NCBI GenBank assembly: GCA_900549655.1
Contig: UROZ01000010.1
Span: 1 to 33,549 of the forward strand
Direction: 5' to 3'
DNA from: an uncultured Collinsella sp.
GTDB taxonomy: Bacteria > Actinomycetota > Coriobacteriia > Coriobacteriales > Coriobacteriaceae
Length of the DNA stretch: 33,549 bases
A program made the position numbers and the translations under genes. Positions 12,687 through 20,404 of this stretch are shown in pieces (position 1 is the stretch's first letter; the number at the start of each line of letters is the position of its first letter). The notes beneath the pieces are model-generated. The model worked only from the letters and a program-made list of their open reading frames with translations, searched no databases and had not been told where the DNA came from.

Positions 12687-14084
12687 TTAGGCGCGCTCGA
12701 GGAAGGCCTTGTAGCCGCGGTAGGCCTCGTAGATGTCGGCCTTGTTGGCGACCTCCCACAGGGCGTGCATGGACAGGACGGCAACGCCGGAGTCGATGAC
12801 GTTCATGCCGTACTTGGCCATGATGTAGGCAATGGTGCCGCCGCCGCCCGCGTTGACGCGACCGAGCTCACAGGTCTGGAAGTCCACGCCGGCCTCGTCC
12901 ATGATGTCGCGGACGAGGGCCACGTACTCGGCATCGGCGTCGTTGGAGCCGCCCTTGCCGCGGCTGCCCGTGTACTTGTTAAAGCACAGGCCGCGACCCA
13001 TAAAGGCCGCGTTCTTGGTCTCGAACTTGCCGGCATAGCCCGGGTCGAAGCCGGCGGACACGTCGGAGGAGAGCATGCGGCTGCGGGCGAGTGCGCGGCG
13101 CAGGGCCAGCGGGCTATCCTCGCCGGCGAGCGTCATGATCTCGGCGACGGTGTTCTCGAAGAAGCGGCTCGTCATACCGGTGGCACCCACGGAGCCGATC
13201 TCCTCCTTGTCGACGATGAGCGTGATGCTCGTGCGCTCCACGTTGGCGACGTCGATCTGGGCGAGCATGGAGGGGTAGGCGCAGACGCGATCGTCGTGGC
13301 CATAGCCCAAAATCATGGAGCGGTCGAGGCCCATGTCGCGGGCGGGGCCGGCGGGCACGACCTCGATCTCGGCGGAGAGGAAGTCCTCCTCCTCGACGCC
13401 GTACTGCTCCTTGAGGATGTCCAGGAACATCTGCTTGACGGGCTCCTTGGGGGCGTCCTTGTCGTCCCCATCGAACTTGACGGGACGACCGCCCACGATC
13501 ACGTCGAGGATCTCGGCATCGACGGCGTCCTTGGCAGGCTTGGACATCTGCTCGCTCGAGAGGTGGATCAGCAGGTCGGAGATGGTAAAGACCGGGTCGT
13601 CCGCCTTGTCGCCGATATTGATGTCGACGGTGGTACCGTCCTTTTTGCAGATGACGCCCACGAGTGCGAGCGGGGAGGCTACCCAGTGGTAGCTCTTGAC
13701 GCCGCCGTAGTAGTGCGTGTCGAGGTAGGCCATGTCGCCGGCCTCGAAGGCGGGGTTCTGCTTAAGGTCTAGGCGCGGCGAGTCCACGTGGGCGCCCAGG
13801 ATGTTAAAGCCCTGCTCGAGCGGGGCGGTGCCCAGGTTGACGAGCATAAGGTCCTTGCCGTGGTTGGCGGCGTACACCTTGTCGCCTGCCTTGAGCTCGC
13901 GGCCCTCGGCGATCACGGTCTCCAGGTCGACGTATCCCGCCTCCTCGGCCATCTTGATGCCGGTCTTGACGCACAGGCGCTCGGTCTTGTTCTCGCTCAA
14001 AAACTGCTTATAGCCGCGGCAAAGCTCCTCGAGCTCCTCGACTTGCTGTGGCGTGTACTTTTTCCATGCGCAGGGACGCTCCAT
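12687..14084 (-). CDS. M18-family zinc aminopeptidase
   Basis: 465 residues starting at ATG 14084 (MERPCAWKKYTPQQVEELEE), eight bases after AAAGGAG. M18 aminopeptidases are cytosolic, dodecameric di-metal enzymes removing N-terminal residues from peptides. Visible motifs: FNILGAHVDSPRLDLKQNP with metal-binding His and Asp; HYYGGVKSYHWVASPLALVG; LIVDKEEIGSVGATGM with catalytic Glu and a metal-binding Glu; GYGHDDRVCAYPSM; SSDVSAGFDPGY; and near the end SGVAVLSMHALWEVANKAD containing the last His ligand. Length agrees with the ~460-residue clostridial and coriobacterial members. It stands alone: a long gap with divergent polA upstream, and a terminator hairpin downstream. Confidence 0.93.
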   Translation of the reverse strand: MERPCAWKKYTPQQVEELEELCRGYKQFLSENKTERLCVKTGIKMAEEAGYVDLETVIAEGRELKAGDKVYAANHGKDLMLVNLGTAPLEQGFNILGAHVDSPRLDLKQNPAFEAGDMAYLDTHYYGGVKSYHWVASPLALVGVICKKDGTTVDINIGDKADDPVFTISDLLIHLSSEQMSKPAKDAVDAEILDVIVGGRPVKFDGDDKDAPKEPVKQMFLDILKEQYGVEEEDFLSAEIEVVPAGPARDMGLDRSMILGYGHDDRVCAYPSMLAQIDVANVERTSITLIVDKEEIGSVGATGMTSRFFENTVAEIMTLAGEDSPLALRRALARSRMLSSDVSAGFDPGYAGKFETKNAAFMGRGLCFNKYTGSRGKGGSNDADAEYVALVRDIMDEAGVDFQTCELGRVNAGGGGTIAYIMAKYGMNVIDSGVAVLSMHALWEVANKADIYEAYRGYKAFLERA

Positions 14085-14250
14085 GACGCAGGCTCCTTTC
14101 GGATCGATCGTGCTGGTTGATGTACCGTGAGCCATCGTATCACGCGCGGGCCCGCGGCGGCAGGGAAGCCTGATGTGCGGTGGCCGCGGGGCGGGGAGCG
14201 TGTAAACTGGTGTGAGCAAACCGTGCCCAGCCCAAAGCGAGGTATTCAAT

Positions 14251-17001
14251 ATGTCTGACAAGCGCCGCACCTTTGCCGTTATCGACGGCAACTCGCTCAT
14301 GCACCGCGCCTTCCACGCCGTGCCGCCCACCATGAATGCGCCGGACGGCCGCCCCACCAACGCGATCTTCGGCTTTCTGAACATGTTTCTCAAGATGATC
14401 GATGCCTTTAACCCCGACGGTGTGGTCGTGGCGTTTGACAAGGGCAAACCGCGCGTGCGCATGGAGATGCTGCCGCAGTATAAGGCGCAACGCCCGCCCA
14501 TGGACCCCGATCTGCATGCGCAGTTTCCGATGATCAAGGAGCTGCTCACCGCGCTCAACGTGCCGATTCTGCAGTCCGAGGGCTGGGAAGGCGACGATAT
14601 CCTGGGAACCATGGCGCGCCTGGGTGAAGAGGCCGGCTGCGACATGCTGCTGGTGACCGGCGACCGCGACATGTATCAACTCGTGACCGAGCACGTCAAC
14701 GTGGTCTCGACCCGCAAGGGCCTGTCCGACGTGGCGATCATGACGCCCGAGAGCGTGGACGACCTGTATCACGGCATTACGCCGGCGCTCGTGCCCGATT
14801 TTTACGGTCTAAAGGGCGATACGTCGGACAACATTCCCGGCGTACCGGGCATCGGCCCCAAAAAGGCGAGCGCGCTCATCGCACAGTACGGCAGCTTGGA
14901 CGAGGTCATCGCGCATGCCGACGAGGTCAAGGGCAAGATGGGCGAGAACCTGCGTGCGCACATCGACGATGCGCTGCTGAGCCGCAAGGTCGCAACCATT
15001 CGCACCGATGCGCCCGTCGAGCTCGACTTTGACGAAACGTCCTTCCCGGCGTTTTCTGCCGACGAAGTGTCCGCGGCGCTGGGCACACTTGGTATCACCG
15101 CCATGCAGAACCGTTTCTTGGCGCTGGTCGGCGGCGAGGGCGGGGCTGCTGCTGCCTCCAGTGTGGTTGAGATACCTGCTATGGTTCGCGCAGCCGCCGG
15201 CGATGCCGACGCGCTTGGTGCCGTTGCGGCTGAGGTCTCCCGCGCGATTGATGCCGGCGAGTGGGTCGCCGCCGTGGTGGACGACGACAAGGAAGAGGGC
15301 GCGCTCTTTGGACTGACGCGCACGCTGTGGTTGGCGACGTCCAAGGGCCTGTTCGCGCTCGAGGAGGGCGACAGCTGTGCGGCGGCTGAGGTTGAGGGCT
15401 TCAACTTCGTTCACGGCGTGATTGCCGGCGTGCTCGCGCGTCTGTTTATGGAGGGTCGCGTGGCGAGCCCGGATATGAAGGCGCTGTTGCACGAGCTTTC
15501 GCCCGTCGATTCTTCTGAGCCCGAGCTCATGGATCCGCTCGCTACCGATTCCACGCGTATCTTCGATACCGTGGTCGCTGCCTATCTGCTGGATTCCGAT
15601 CGCTCCGAGTTCGATGAGGCATATCTTGCCGATACGTATCTGCAGATGGCGCTGCCTGCGGCGCGCGGCGCAGAGGGTGCCGGTGAGGACGCTCCGGCGC
15701 CTGCCGCCCGTACTGCGGCTCTGACGCTGGCGCTCGTGGCACCGTTGCGCGAGTGCATGGCCCGTGAGAATGCCGCCAACGTGTTCGATGGCATCGAGAT
15801 GCCGCTCGTTCCGGTACTTGCCAAGATGGAGCGCGCGGGCATGCTCGTGGACCCCGACCGTCTGCACAGTCTGTCCGAGGGTCTGGCGACCCAGATTACC
15901 GAGGTTGAGCGCAGTATTCGCGACCTGGCGGGTGACGAGACCTTTAATATTGGCAGTCCCATGCAGCTGTCGCACGTGCTCTTTGATGTGATGGGGCTTC
16001 CGACCAAGGGCCTCAAGAAGACTAAGCGCGGCTATTATTCGACCAACGCCAAGGTGCTGAGCGACCTTGCGCGTGACCACGAAATCGTGCGTCTGATCTT
16101 GGACTGGCGTGAGAAATCTAAGATCAAGTCCACCTATCTGGACACGCTGGGCCCGCTACGCCGTGGTGACGGTCGCGTACACACTACGTACAACCAGACC
16201 ATCACGGCAACGGGGCGTCTGTCCTCGAGCGACCCGAACCTGCAGAACATCCCGACGCGCTCGGAGCTGGGTCGTACCGTCAAGACGGCGTTTTCGGCAG
16301 GCGAGGGAAGCGTCTTTTTGGCGGTGGACTACTCGCAGATCGAGCTGCGTCTGCTGGCGCATCTCTCAGGTGACGAGCACTTGGTGCGCGCCTTTAACGA
16401 GGGCGAGGACTTCCATGCCGAGACGGCGGCGCGCGTGTTCGGTGTGCCGGTGTCCGAGGTAACGCCCGACCTGCGCAGTCGCGCCAAGGCCGTGAACTTT
16501 GGCATCGTGTATGGCCAGCAGGCCTACGGCCTGTCGCAGTCGCTGCATATCTCGATGGCCGAGGCACGCGACATGATCGACCGCTACTACGAGGCCTACC
16601 CGGGCGTGCGCACGTTCCTCGACAACGTGGTGGCACGCGCCAAGCAGACGGGCTACGCCGAGACCATGTACGGCCGCCGTCGTCATATTCCGGAGCTCAA
16701 GGCCAAAAACCCGCAACTCCGCGGCTTTGGCGAGCGCACGGCCATGAACCATCCCATGCAGGGAACCGCCGCCGACATCATCAAGATCGCGATGGCCCGC
16801 GTAAGCCGCCGCCTGGAAGAGGAAGGCTTTGCCGCCCACATGATCCTGCAAGTGCACGACGAACTGGACTTTGAGTGCCCCATCGACGAAGTCGAGCGCC
16901 TAACCACCATGGTTCGCGACGTCATGGAGCACGTAGTAGACCTCCGCGTCCCCCTAATCGCCGAAGCCAGCACCGGCATAACCTGGGCCGACGCCAAATA
17001 G
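14251..17001 (+). CDS. polA: DNA polymerase I
   Basis: 916 residues from ATG 14251, with GCGAGG upstream; an earlier in-frame ATG at 14212 lacks family homology. Residues 1 to ~310 are the 5'-3' exonuclease (FAVIDGNSLMHRAFHAVPP, GWEGDDILGTMA, VTGDRDMYQLV, GLKGDTSDNIPGVPGIGPKK). The middle ~330-560 region occupies the 3'-5' exonuclease place but lacks the DxE metal motif (it reads AAVVDDDKEEGALFG), so proofreading is probably lost, as in several Gram-positive PolA. The polymerase domain has motif A DYSQIELRLLAHLS, motif B SRAKAVNFGIVYGQQAYGLS and motif C LQVHDELDFE. Roles: Okazaki fragment processing and repair synthesis. Followed by a strong terminator. Confidence 0.97.
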   Translation: MSDKRRTFAVIDGNSLMHRAFHAVPPTMNAPDGRPTNAIFGFLNMFLKMIDAFNPDGVVVAFDKGKPRVRMEMLPQYKAQRPPMDPDLHAQFPMIKELLTALNVPILQSEGWEGDDILGTMARLGEEAGCDMLLVTGDRDMYQLVTEHVNVVSTRKGLSDVAIMTPESVDDLYHGITPALVPDFYGLKGDTSDNIPGVPGIGPKKASALIAQYGSLDEVIAHADEVKGKMGENLRAHIDDALLSRKVATIRTDAPVELDFDETSFPAFSADEVSAALGTLGITAMQNRFLALVGGEGGAAAASSVVEIPAMVRAAAGDADALGAVAAEVSRAIDAGEWVAAVVDDDKEEGALFGLTRTLWLATSKGLFALEEGDSCAAAEVEGFNFVHGVIAGVLARLFMEGRVASPDMKALLHELSPVDSSEPELMDPLATDSTRIFDTVVAAYLLDSDRSEFDEAYLADTYLQMALPAARGAEGAGEDAPAPAARTAALTLALVAPLRECMARENAANVFDGIEMPLVPVLAKMERAGMLVDPDRLHSLSEGLATQITEVERSIRDLAGDETFNIGSPMQLSHVLFDVMGLPTKGLKKTKRGYYSTNAKVLSDLARDHEIVRLILDWREKSKIKSTYLDTLGPLRRGDGRVHTTYNQTITATGRLSSSDPNLQNIPTRSELGRTVKTAFSAGEGSVFLAVDYSQIELRLLAHLSGDEHLVRAFNEGEDFHAETAARVFGVPVSEVTPDLRSRAKAVNFGIVYGQQAYGLSQSLHISMAEARDMIDRYYEAYPGVRTFLDNVVARAKQTGYAETMYGRRRHIPELKAKNPQLRGFGERTAMNHPMQGTAADIIKIAMARVSRRLEEEGFAAHMILQVHDELDFECPIDEVERLTTMVRDVMEHVVDLRVPLIAEASTGITWADAK

Positions 17002-17035
17002 GGAAGTGCCCACAACCCTAAAGTAACCAAACCAG

Positions 17036-17072
17036 AAGGGGGCTCCTTGCCAACAAGGAGCCCCCTTCGTTC
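17036..17072 (+). terminator. Intrinsic terminator of polA
   Basis: 14-bp stem (AAGGGGGCTCCTTG / CAAGGAGCCCCCTT) with CCAA loop at 17050-17053, followed by CGTTC; short T-run but very stable stem. Confidence 0.85.
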
Positions 17073-17137
17073 AATTAAATTCAGCCTAAGTATCTAGACA
17101 CTCAAGACGCCATCTAGGCGGCAAACAAGTAAACCTA

Positions 17138-17265
17138 GGGCCTGGCCGGGCGGCACAGGTTAACTTTTCGTAGATTCCGCACGCAAAGAAAGCCACTTAA
17201 TGTGGCTTTCGTCTTGCGCAGGACCTGACCGAGCGAAAAGTATCCCGTGCAGCCCGGCCAGGCCC
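17138..17265. repeat. Nested palindromic element between polA and a HAD gene
   Basis: Outer arms GGGCCTGGCCGGGC (17138-17151) and GCCCGGCCAGGCCC (17252-17265) are perfect complements. Inside, GGCACAGG pairs with most of CCCGTGCA, ACTTTTCG (17163-17170) with CGAAAAGT, and a central hairpin GAAAGCCAC-TTAAT-GTGGCTTTC occupies 17188-17210. The whole 128 nt can fold into one long, interrupted hairpin. It lies between convergent genes and could end transcription from both sides, or be a miniature mobile/REP-like element. No coding sequence is present. Confidence 0.65.
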
Positions 17266-17275
17266 GATGGGACGG

Positions 17276-18103
17276 CTACCGAGCCGCCAAGATGGCGTCG
17301 ATGAGCGTCAGTACGCCCCCGTCGTTGTTACTCGGAATGCGCCACTTAGCATGCGCGTTCATATGCTCCTCGGCGTTGTCCACGATAAAGCTGTGGCCGA
17401 CGCGCTCCAGCATGGGGATGTCATTGTACGTATCGCCCACGGCAGCGGCGTCAGCGATATCGATGCCCAGGTGCTCGCAAAGATGCGCGACGCCGGCGCC
17501 CTTGTCGACACCCAGGTTCATAAAGTCGATCCACTCGCGCCCGGCGTTGGTGACGTAGAGCTGATCCGAGAACTCGGGGCTATAGGTCTCGCGGAAAGCG
17601 GGCTCGGCGTCGTAGCCGGGGAAGAAGACCGAAATCTTGTTGGACTCGAAATCAATGCCCTCAAAGCTGTCGACGTAGTTGATTGTGTTGTAGTAGACGC
17701 TGATCTCGTCGTGGTATTGATGGTCGCGGGCAAGCACGTAGAACTCGTCGAAGCAGCACAGGACGGGAACGGCGCGCGGGTCCTCCGAGGCACGGCTCAA
17801 GACCTGCTGATACAGCGCCACATCGATGTTGCTCTTATAGATATAGTTGCCGCGATAGATGACGCAGGCTCCGTTGTCGGGACAAAAGGCGAGGCGGTTC
17901 TTGATGCCCTCGAACATCTCCTCGAGCTTGGGGGCTGGACGTCCGCTAGCGGGGCAGAATACGATGCCGGCTTCGGCGAGCTTGTCCAGGCGCTCATCAA
18001 GACCCTGAGGTAGCACGCGCTCGTCGGTGAGAAGCGTCTTGTCCATATCAACGGCGAGAATCTTAATGTTTCCAATATTGGCGTCCGATTCGTAAGTTTG
18101 CAT
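17276..18103 (-). CDS. Cof-type HAD-IIB hydrolase
   Basis: 275 residues, ATG at 18103, after AAAGG. All four HAD motifs are present: motif I LAVDMDKTLLTD (nucleophile Asp19, acid Asp21), motif II CPASGRPAPK, motif III Lys in NLGVDKGAGVAHL and motif IV AAAVGDTYNDIPMLE. The large cap between motifs II and III with RLAFCPDNGACVIYRG is that of the IIB (Cof) subclass, which removes phosphate from sugar phosphates, pyridoxal phosphate and similar small molecules. The substrate cannot be told from sequence. Monocistronic, convergent with polA. Confidence 0.93.
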   Translation of the reverse strand: MQTYESDANIGNIKILAVDMDKTLLTDERVLPQGLDERLDKLAEAGIVFCPASGRPAPKLEEMFEGIKNRLAFCPDNGACVIYRGNYIYKSNIDVALYQQVLSRASEDPRAVPVLCCFDEFYVLARDHQYHDEISVYYNTINYVDSFEGIDFESNKISVFFPGYDAEPAFRETYSPEFSDQLYVTNAGREWIDFMNLGVDKGAGVAHLCEHLGIDIADAAAVGDTYNDIPMLERVGHSFIVDNAEEHMNAHAKWRIPSNNDGGVLTLIDAILAAR

Positions 18104-18377
18104 AAAAGCGAGCCTTTCGTTTCGAAATTGTTTCAGATGTTATAACCATCAACTCGTAGTCAGGCGTATTTTCGCAGGAACGCAGCGTATTTGCACTGCA
18201 TTTCACAAACTAATGAAAAAACTTTTCAGAAATTTGAATTTGTCGCTTGTGCAGTGGGCACTTTATCGTAATATAGCGACCATCGAAAACGGAGACGGAA
18301 AAACAACCGCTTACCGAGAAAAAGGTACCGTTTACGATATTAGAATTGCGCCCGGCGATAGGTGAAAGGAGAGGCAG
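18104..18377 (+). promoter_or_regulatory. argG upstream region with candidate promoter
   Basis: No gene seen. AT-rich around 18190-18360. A possible sigma-70-type promoter is TTGTGC (18247-18252), 16-bp spacer, TAATAT (18269-18274), which would start transcription near 18281, about 97 bases before the arginine-rich leader ORF. I did not recognise a clear ARG box or a T-box. Confidence 0.35.
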
Positions 18378-18452
18378 ATGCAGTTCGTAAAGATCATCAC
18401 TGCTGCAGACAATGCCATCCGACGCCAGCGCGCAATTTCCCGACGACGATAA
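18378..18452 (+). CDS. Arginine-rich 24-residue leader peptide, candidate attenuator of argG
   Basis: A strong ribosome binding site AAAGGAG (18365-18371) lies six bases before ATG 18378. The 24-codon frame reads MQFVKIITAADNAI, then RRQRAIS, then RRR and TAA. Six of the last ten residues are Arg, encoded CGA, CGC, CGC, CGA, CGA, CGA; CGA looks rare in the neighbouring genes, which use CGC and CGT. The three final Arg codons and the stop overlap the hairpin GACGAT-AACA-ATCGTC (18444-18459). A short, well-translated Arg-rich ORF just upstream of an arginine biosynthesis gene is the classical layout of ribosome-mediated attenuation. The product itself probably has no function. Function is inferred; no database support was available. 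Confidence 0.65.
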   Translation: MQFVKIITAADNAIRRQRAISRRR

Positions 18453-18525
18453 CAATCGTCTCTGTCCGCATGGGGCGAATTGCCTCAACAGAGTCATTTT
18501 GAGGTCGTTGGGTTTTAGCACGACA
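18444..18525 (+). promoter_or_regulatory. Leader RNA hairpins between Arg leader ORF and argG
   Basis: GACGAT/ATCGTC closes a 4-nt loop at 18444-18459, right on the Arg codons. Further on, GCAATT in the leader ORF (18432-18437) can pair with AATTGC (18478-18483), and CCTCAA can pair with TTGAGG before GGGTTTTAG. These could be mutually exclusive structures of an attenuator, but the terminator-like stem is weak, so the mechanism is uncertain. Confidence 0.4.
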
Positions 18526-18657
18526 TTGCTGCATGTTTCTAGGGCATGTATGTGCTGATTTTTGCTATTTAACCTGATATTGCACGGTATATGACCTTGA
18601 AATGACTTGCAACTGACCGATGTTCTAACTAGCTACCAAGGGCGAAAGGAAACAGCC

Positions 18658-19884
18658 ATGAGCAAGGAAAAAGTCGTTCTCGCATATTCCGGTGGTCTTG
18701 ATACATCCGTATGTGTCAAGTGGCTCCAGGACGAGAAGAATCTCGATGTCGTTTGCGTCTGCGGCAATGTGGGCCAGGAGGAGACCGGCCTGGATGCCAA
18801 GAAGCAGAAGGCGCTTGACCTGGGCGTTCTCGATTGCCAGGTGCTCGACCTGCGCGACGAGTTCTCCGATGAGTTCCTGACCAAGGCCATCGCCGCAAAC
18901 TCCATGTACGAGAATAAGTATCCGCTGCTCTCCGCCCTGTCTCGCCCGCTGCTTGCCAAGAAGCTTGTTGAGGTCGCCCACGAGTTTGGCGCGACCTACG
19001 TCGCACACGGCTGCACCGGCAAGGGTAACGACCAGGTCCGTTTTGAGGCCGCCGTCAAGGCCCTCGACCCCGAGCTCAAGGTTATCGCCCCGGTTCGCGA
19101 GTGGGACCTGAAGTGCCGTCCCGACGAGGTCGCCTATGCCCACGCCCACAACGTGCCGGTTCCCGAGGGTGCCAACGACAACCCCTACTCCATCGACGAC
19201 AACCTGTGGGGTCGCGCCATCGAGTGCGGTCACCTGGAGGACCCTTGGAATGAGCCGCTCGATGACGCTTGGGTTATGACCAAGAACCCCGAGGACACGC
19301 CTGACACCCCGACCTATACCGAGATCGAGTTTGAGGCCGGCAAGCCTGTCGCCGTCGACGGCAAGAAGATGAAGCTCTCCGAGATCGTCATCGCCCTCAA
19401 CAAGATTTCGGGCGACAACGGCTTTGGCCGTCTTGACCTGGTCGAGGATCGTCTGGTGGGCCTCAAGAGCCGCGAGTGCTATGAGGTTCCCGGCGCCCTG
19501 ACGCTCATCACCGCCCACAAGGCGCTCGAGGACATCTGCGTCGAGGGCGACTTGCTCAAGACCAAGATCAAGCTCGAGCAGGATTGGGCCACCGCCGTGT
19601 ATAACGGCCAGTGGTACAGCCCGCTCAAGAACGCGCTCGACGCCTTTATGGCCGACACCCAGAAGTTCGTGACCGGCACCGTCCGCCTGAAGTTCTTTAA
19701 GGGCAACTGCCATGTCGTCGGCCGCAAGAGTCCCTTCAGCCTCTACGACTACGGCCTGGCTACCTACGACCGCGACACCACGTTTGACGAGAAGGCCAGC
19801 GCCGGCTTTATCGAGATCGATACGCTGTCGCTCAAGACGTGGGCAAAGGTCCAGGGCCCCAGCTCTGCTGCCGCCCAGGCCTAG
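18658..19884 (+). CDS. argG: Argininosuccinate synthase
   Basis: 408 residues from ATG 18658, seven bases after GAAAGGAAA. Joins citrulline and aspartate with ATP to make argininosuccinate. The N-terminal ATP-pyrophosphatase loop VVLAYSGGLDTSVCVKWL is clear; further family blocks are VCVCGNVGQEE, YPLLSALSRPLLAKKLVEVA, GATYVAHGCTGKGNDQVRFE, VIAPVREWDL, NPYSIDDNLWGRAIECGHLE, GRLDLVEDRLVGLKSRECYE and the end blocks GQWYSPLKNALDAF and GNCHVVGRKSPFSLYDYGLA. Length fits the family (~400). argH follows about 520 bp later on the same strand but with a terminator-like hairpin and a small ORF between, so they are not a tight operon. Confidence 0.97.
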   Translation: MSKEKVVLAYSGGLDTSVCVKWLQDEKNLDVVCVCGNVGQEETGLDAKKQKALDLGVLDCQVLDLRDEFSDEFLTKAIAANSMYENKYPLLSALSRPLLAKKLVEVAHEFGATYVAHGCTGKGNDQVRFEAAVKALDPELKVIAPVREWDLKCRPDEVAYAHAHNVPVPEGANDNPYSIDDNLWGRAIECGHLEDPWNEPLDDAWVMTKNPEDTPDTPTYTEIEFEAGKPVAVDGKKMKLSEIVIALNKISGDNGFGRLDLVEDRLVGLKSRECYEVPGALTLITAHKALEDICVEGDLLKTKIKLEQDWATAVYNGQWYSPLKNALDAFMADTQKFVTGTVRLKFFKGNCHVVGRKSPFSLYDYGLATYDRDTTFDEKASAGFIEIDTLSLKTWAKVQGPSSAAAQA

Positions 19885-20037
19885 CGCCTCCTTCCCTTGG
19901 TATCCGCGCGGCCCATCCGCGTGATACATAACGGGCGCACGGGGTCCCTACCTTTCGTTATGCTTGCTGACACTTCTTAACATCGGTGGCCCCTACGTTC
20001 CGCCCGCATATATGATGCCGCGACTGTGGCTGAGTCC

Positions 20038-20071
20038 GAGCCCCGCCGGGGTTGTCCGGCGGGGCTCCTTC
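20038..20071 (+). terminator. Intrinsic terminator downstream of argG
   Basis: 12-bp perfect stem GAGCCCCGCCGG / CCGGCGGGGCTC (20038-20049, 20056-20067) with a six-base loop and CTTCTAT after it. The weak T-run allows some read-through towards argH. The stretch 19885-20037 shows no gene. Confidence 0.75.
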
Positions 20072-20115
20072 TATCAATTTGGCGGCTCTGCGCCTATATA
20101 TGAGGAGTATCCATT

Positions 20116-20286
20116 ATGTTCAATGCTATCGCGCATGCTTTACTTGCCCTCGCGCCCGAGTTCGATGCTGCAAGGGTCGAGGACGTCCCTATGAGCCTGA
20201 AGGCCTGGATCGATGGTTCGCAGGGCAACATCCGGAGGGAGACGTTGGGCGCCAAGTGCATGGCGCGTCACTTCTTTGCAAATTAG
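20116..20286 (+). CDS. Small ORF of 56 residues, unknown
   Basis: ATG 20116 follows GAGGAG by 8 bases. The protein begins MFNAIAHALLALAPEFDAAR, continues VEDVPMSLKAWIDGSQGNIR and ends ARHFFAN. The sequence is mixed, with no transmembrane helix or obvious leader-peptide composition. It sits between the argG terminator and argH. A good ribosome binding site and codons in the local style support translation; function is unknown. It may simply be a lineage-specific small protein. The remaining 20287-20404 region holds only the argH start region. Confidence 0.5.
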   Translation: MFNAIAHALLALAPEFDAARVEDVPMSLKAWIDGSQGNIRRETLGAKCMARHFFAN

Positions 20287-20404
20287 CTACATGGCACCGC
20301 ACACGGTGGGGAATGTGTAAAACTAGCGATTGAAAAATCGCTTTAGCGATATGGCGCATTGCTTTGGGCGCTTGTTTTGGTATTTGGAGAAAGGGGACGG
20401 TTCC

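Noticed and set aside
12612..13772. Long + frame opposite the M18 peptidase gene
   Set aside because: Gly/Val/Asp/Leu-rich antisense shadow typical of GC-rich genes; the - strand encodes a full conserved enzyme.
18104..18657. T-box or ARG-box control of argG
   Set aside because: No T-box AGGGTGG-type sequence or clear ArgR palindrome was found; the Arg-rich leader ORF is the stronger signal.
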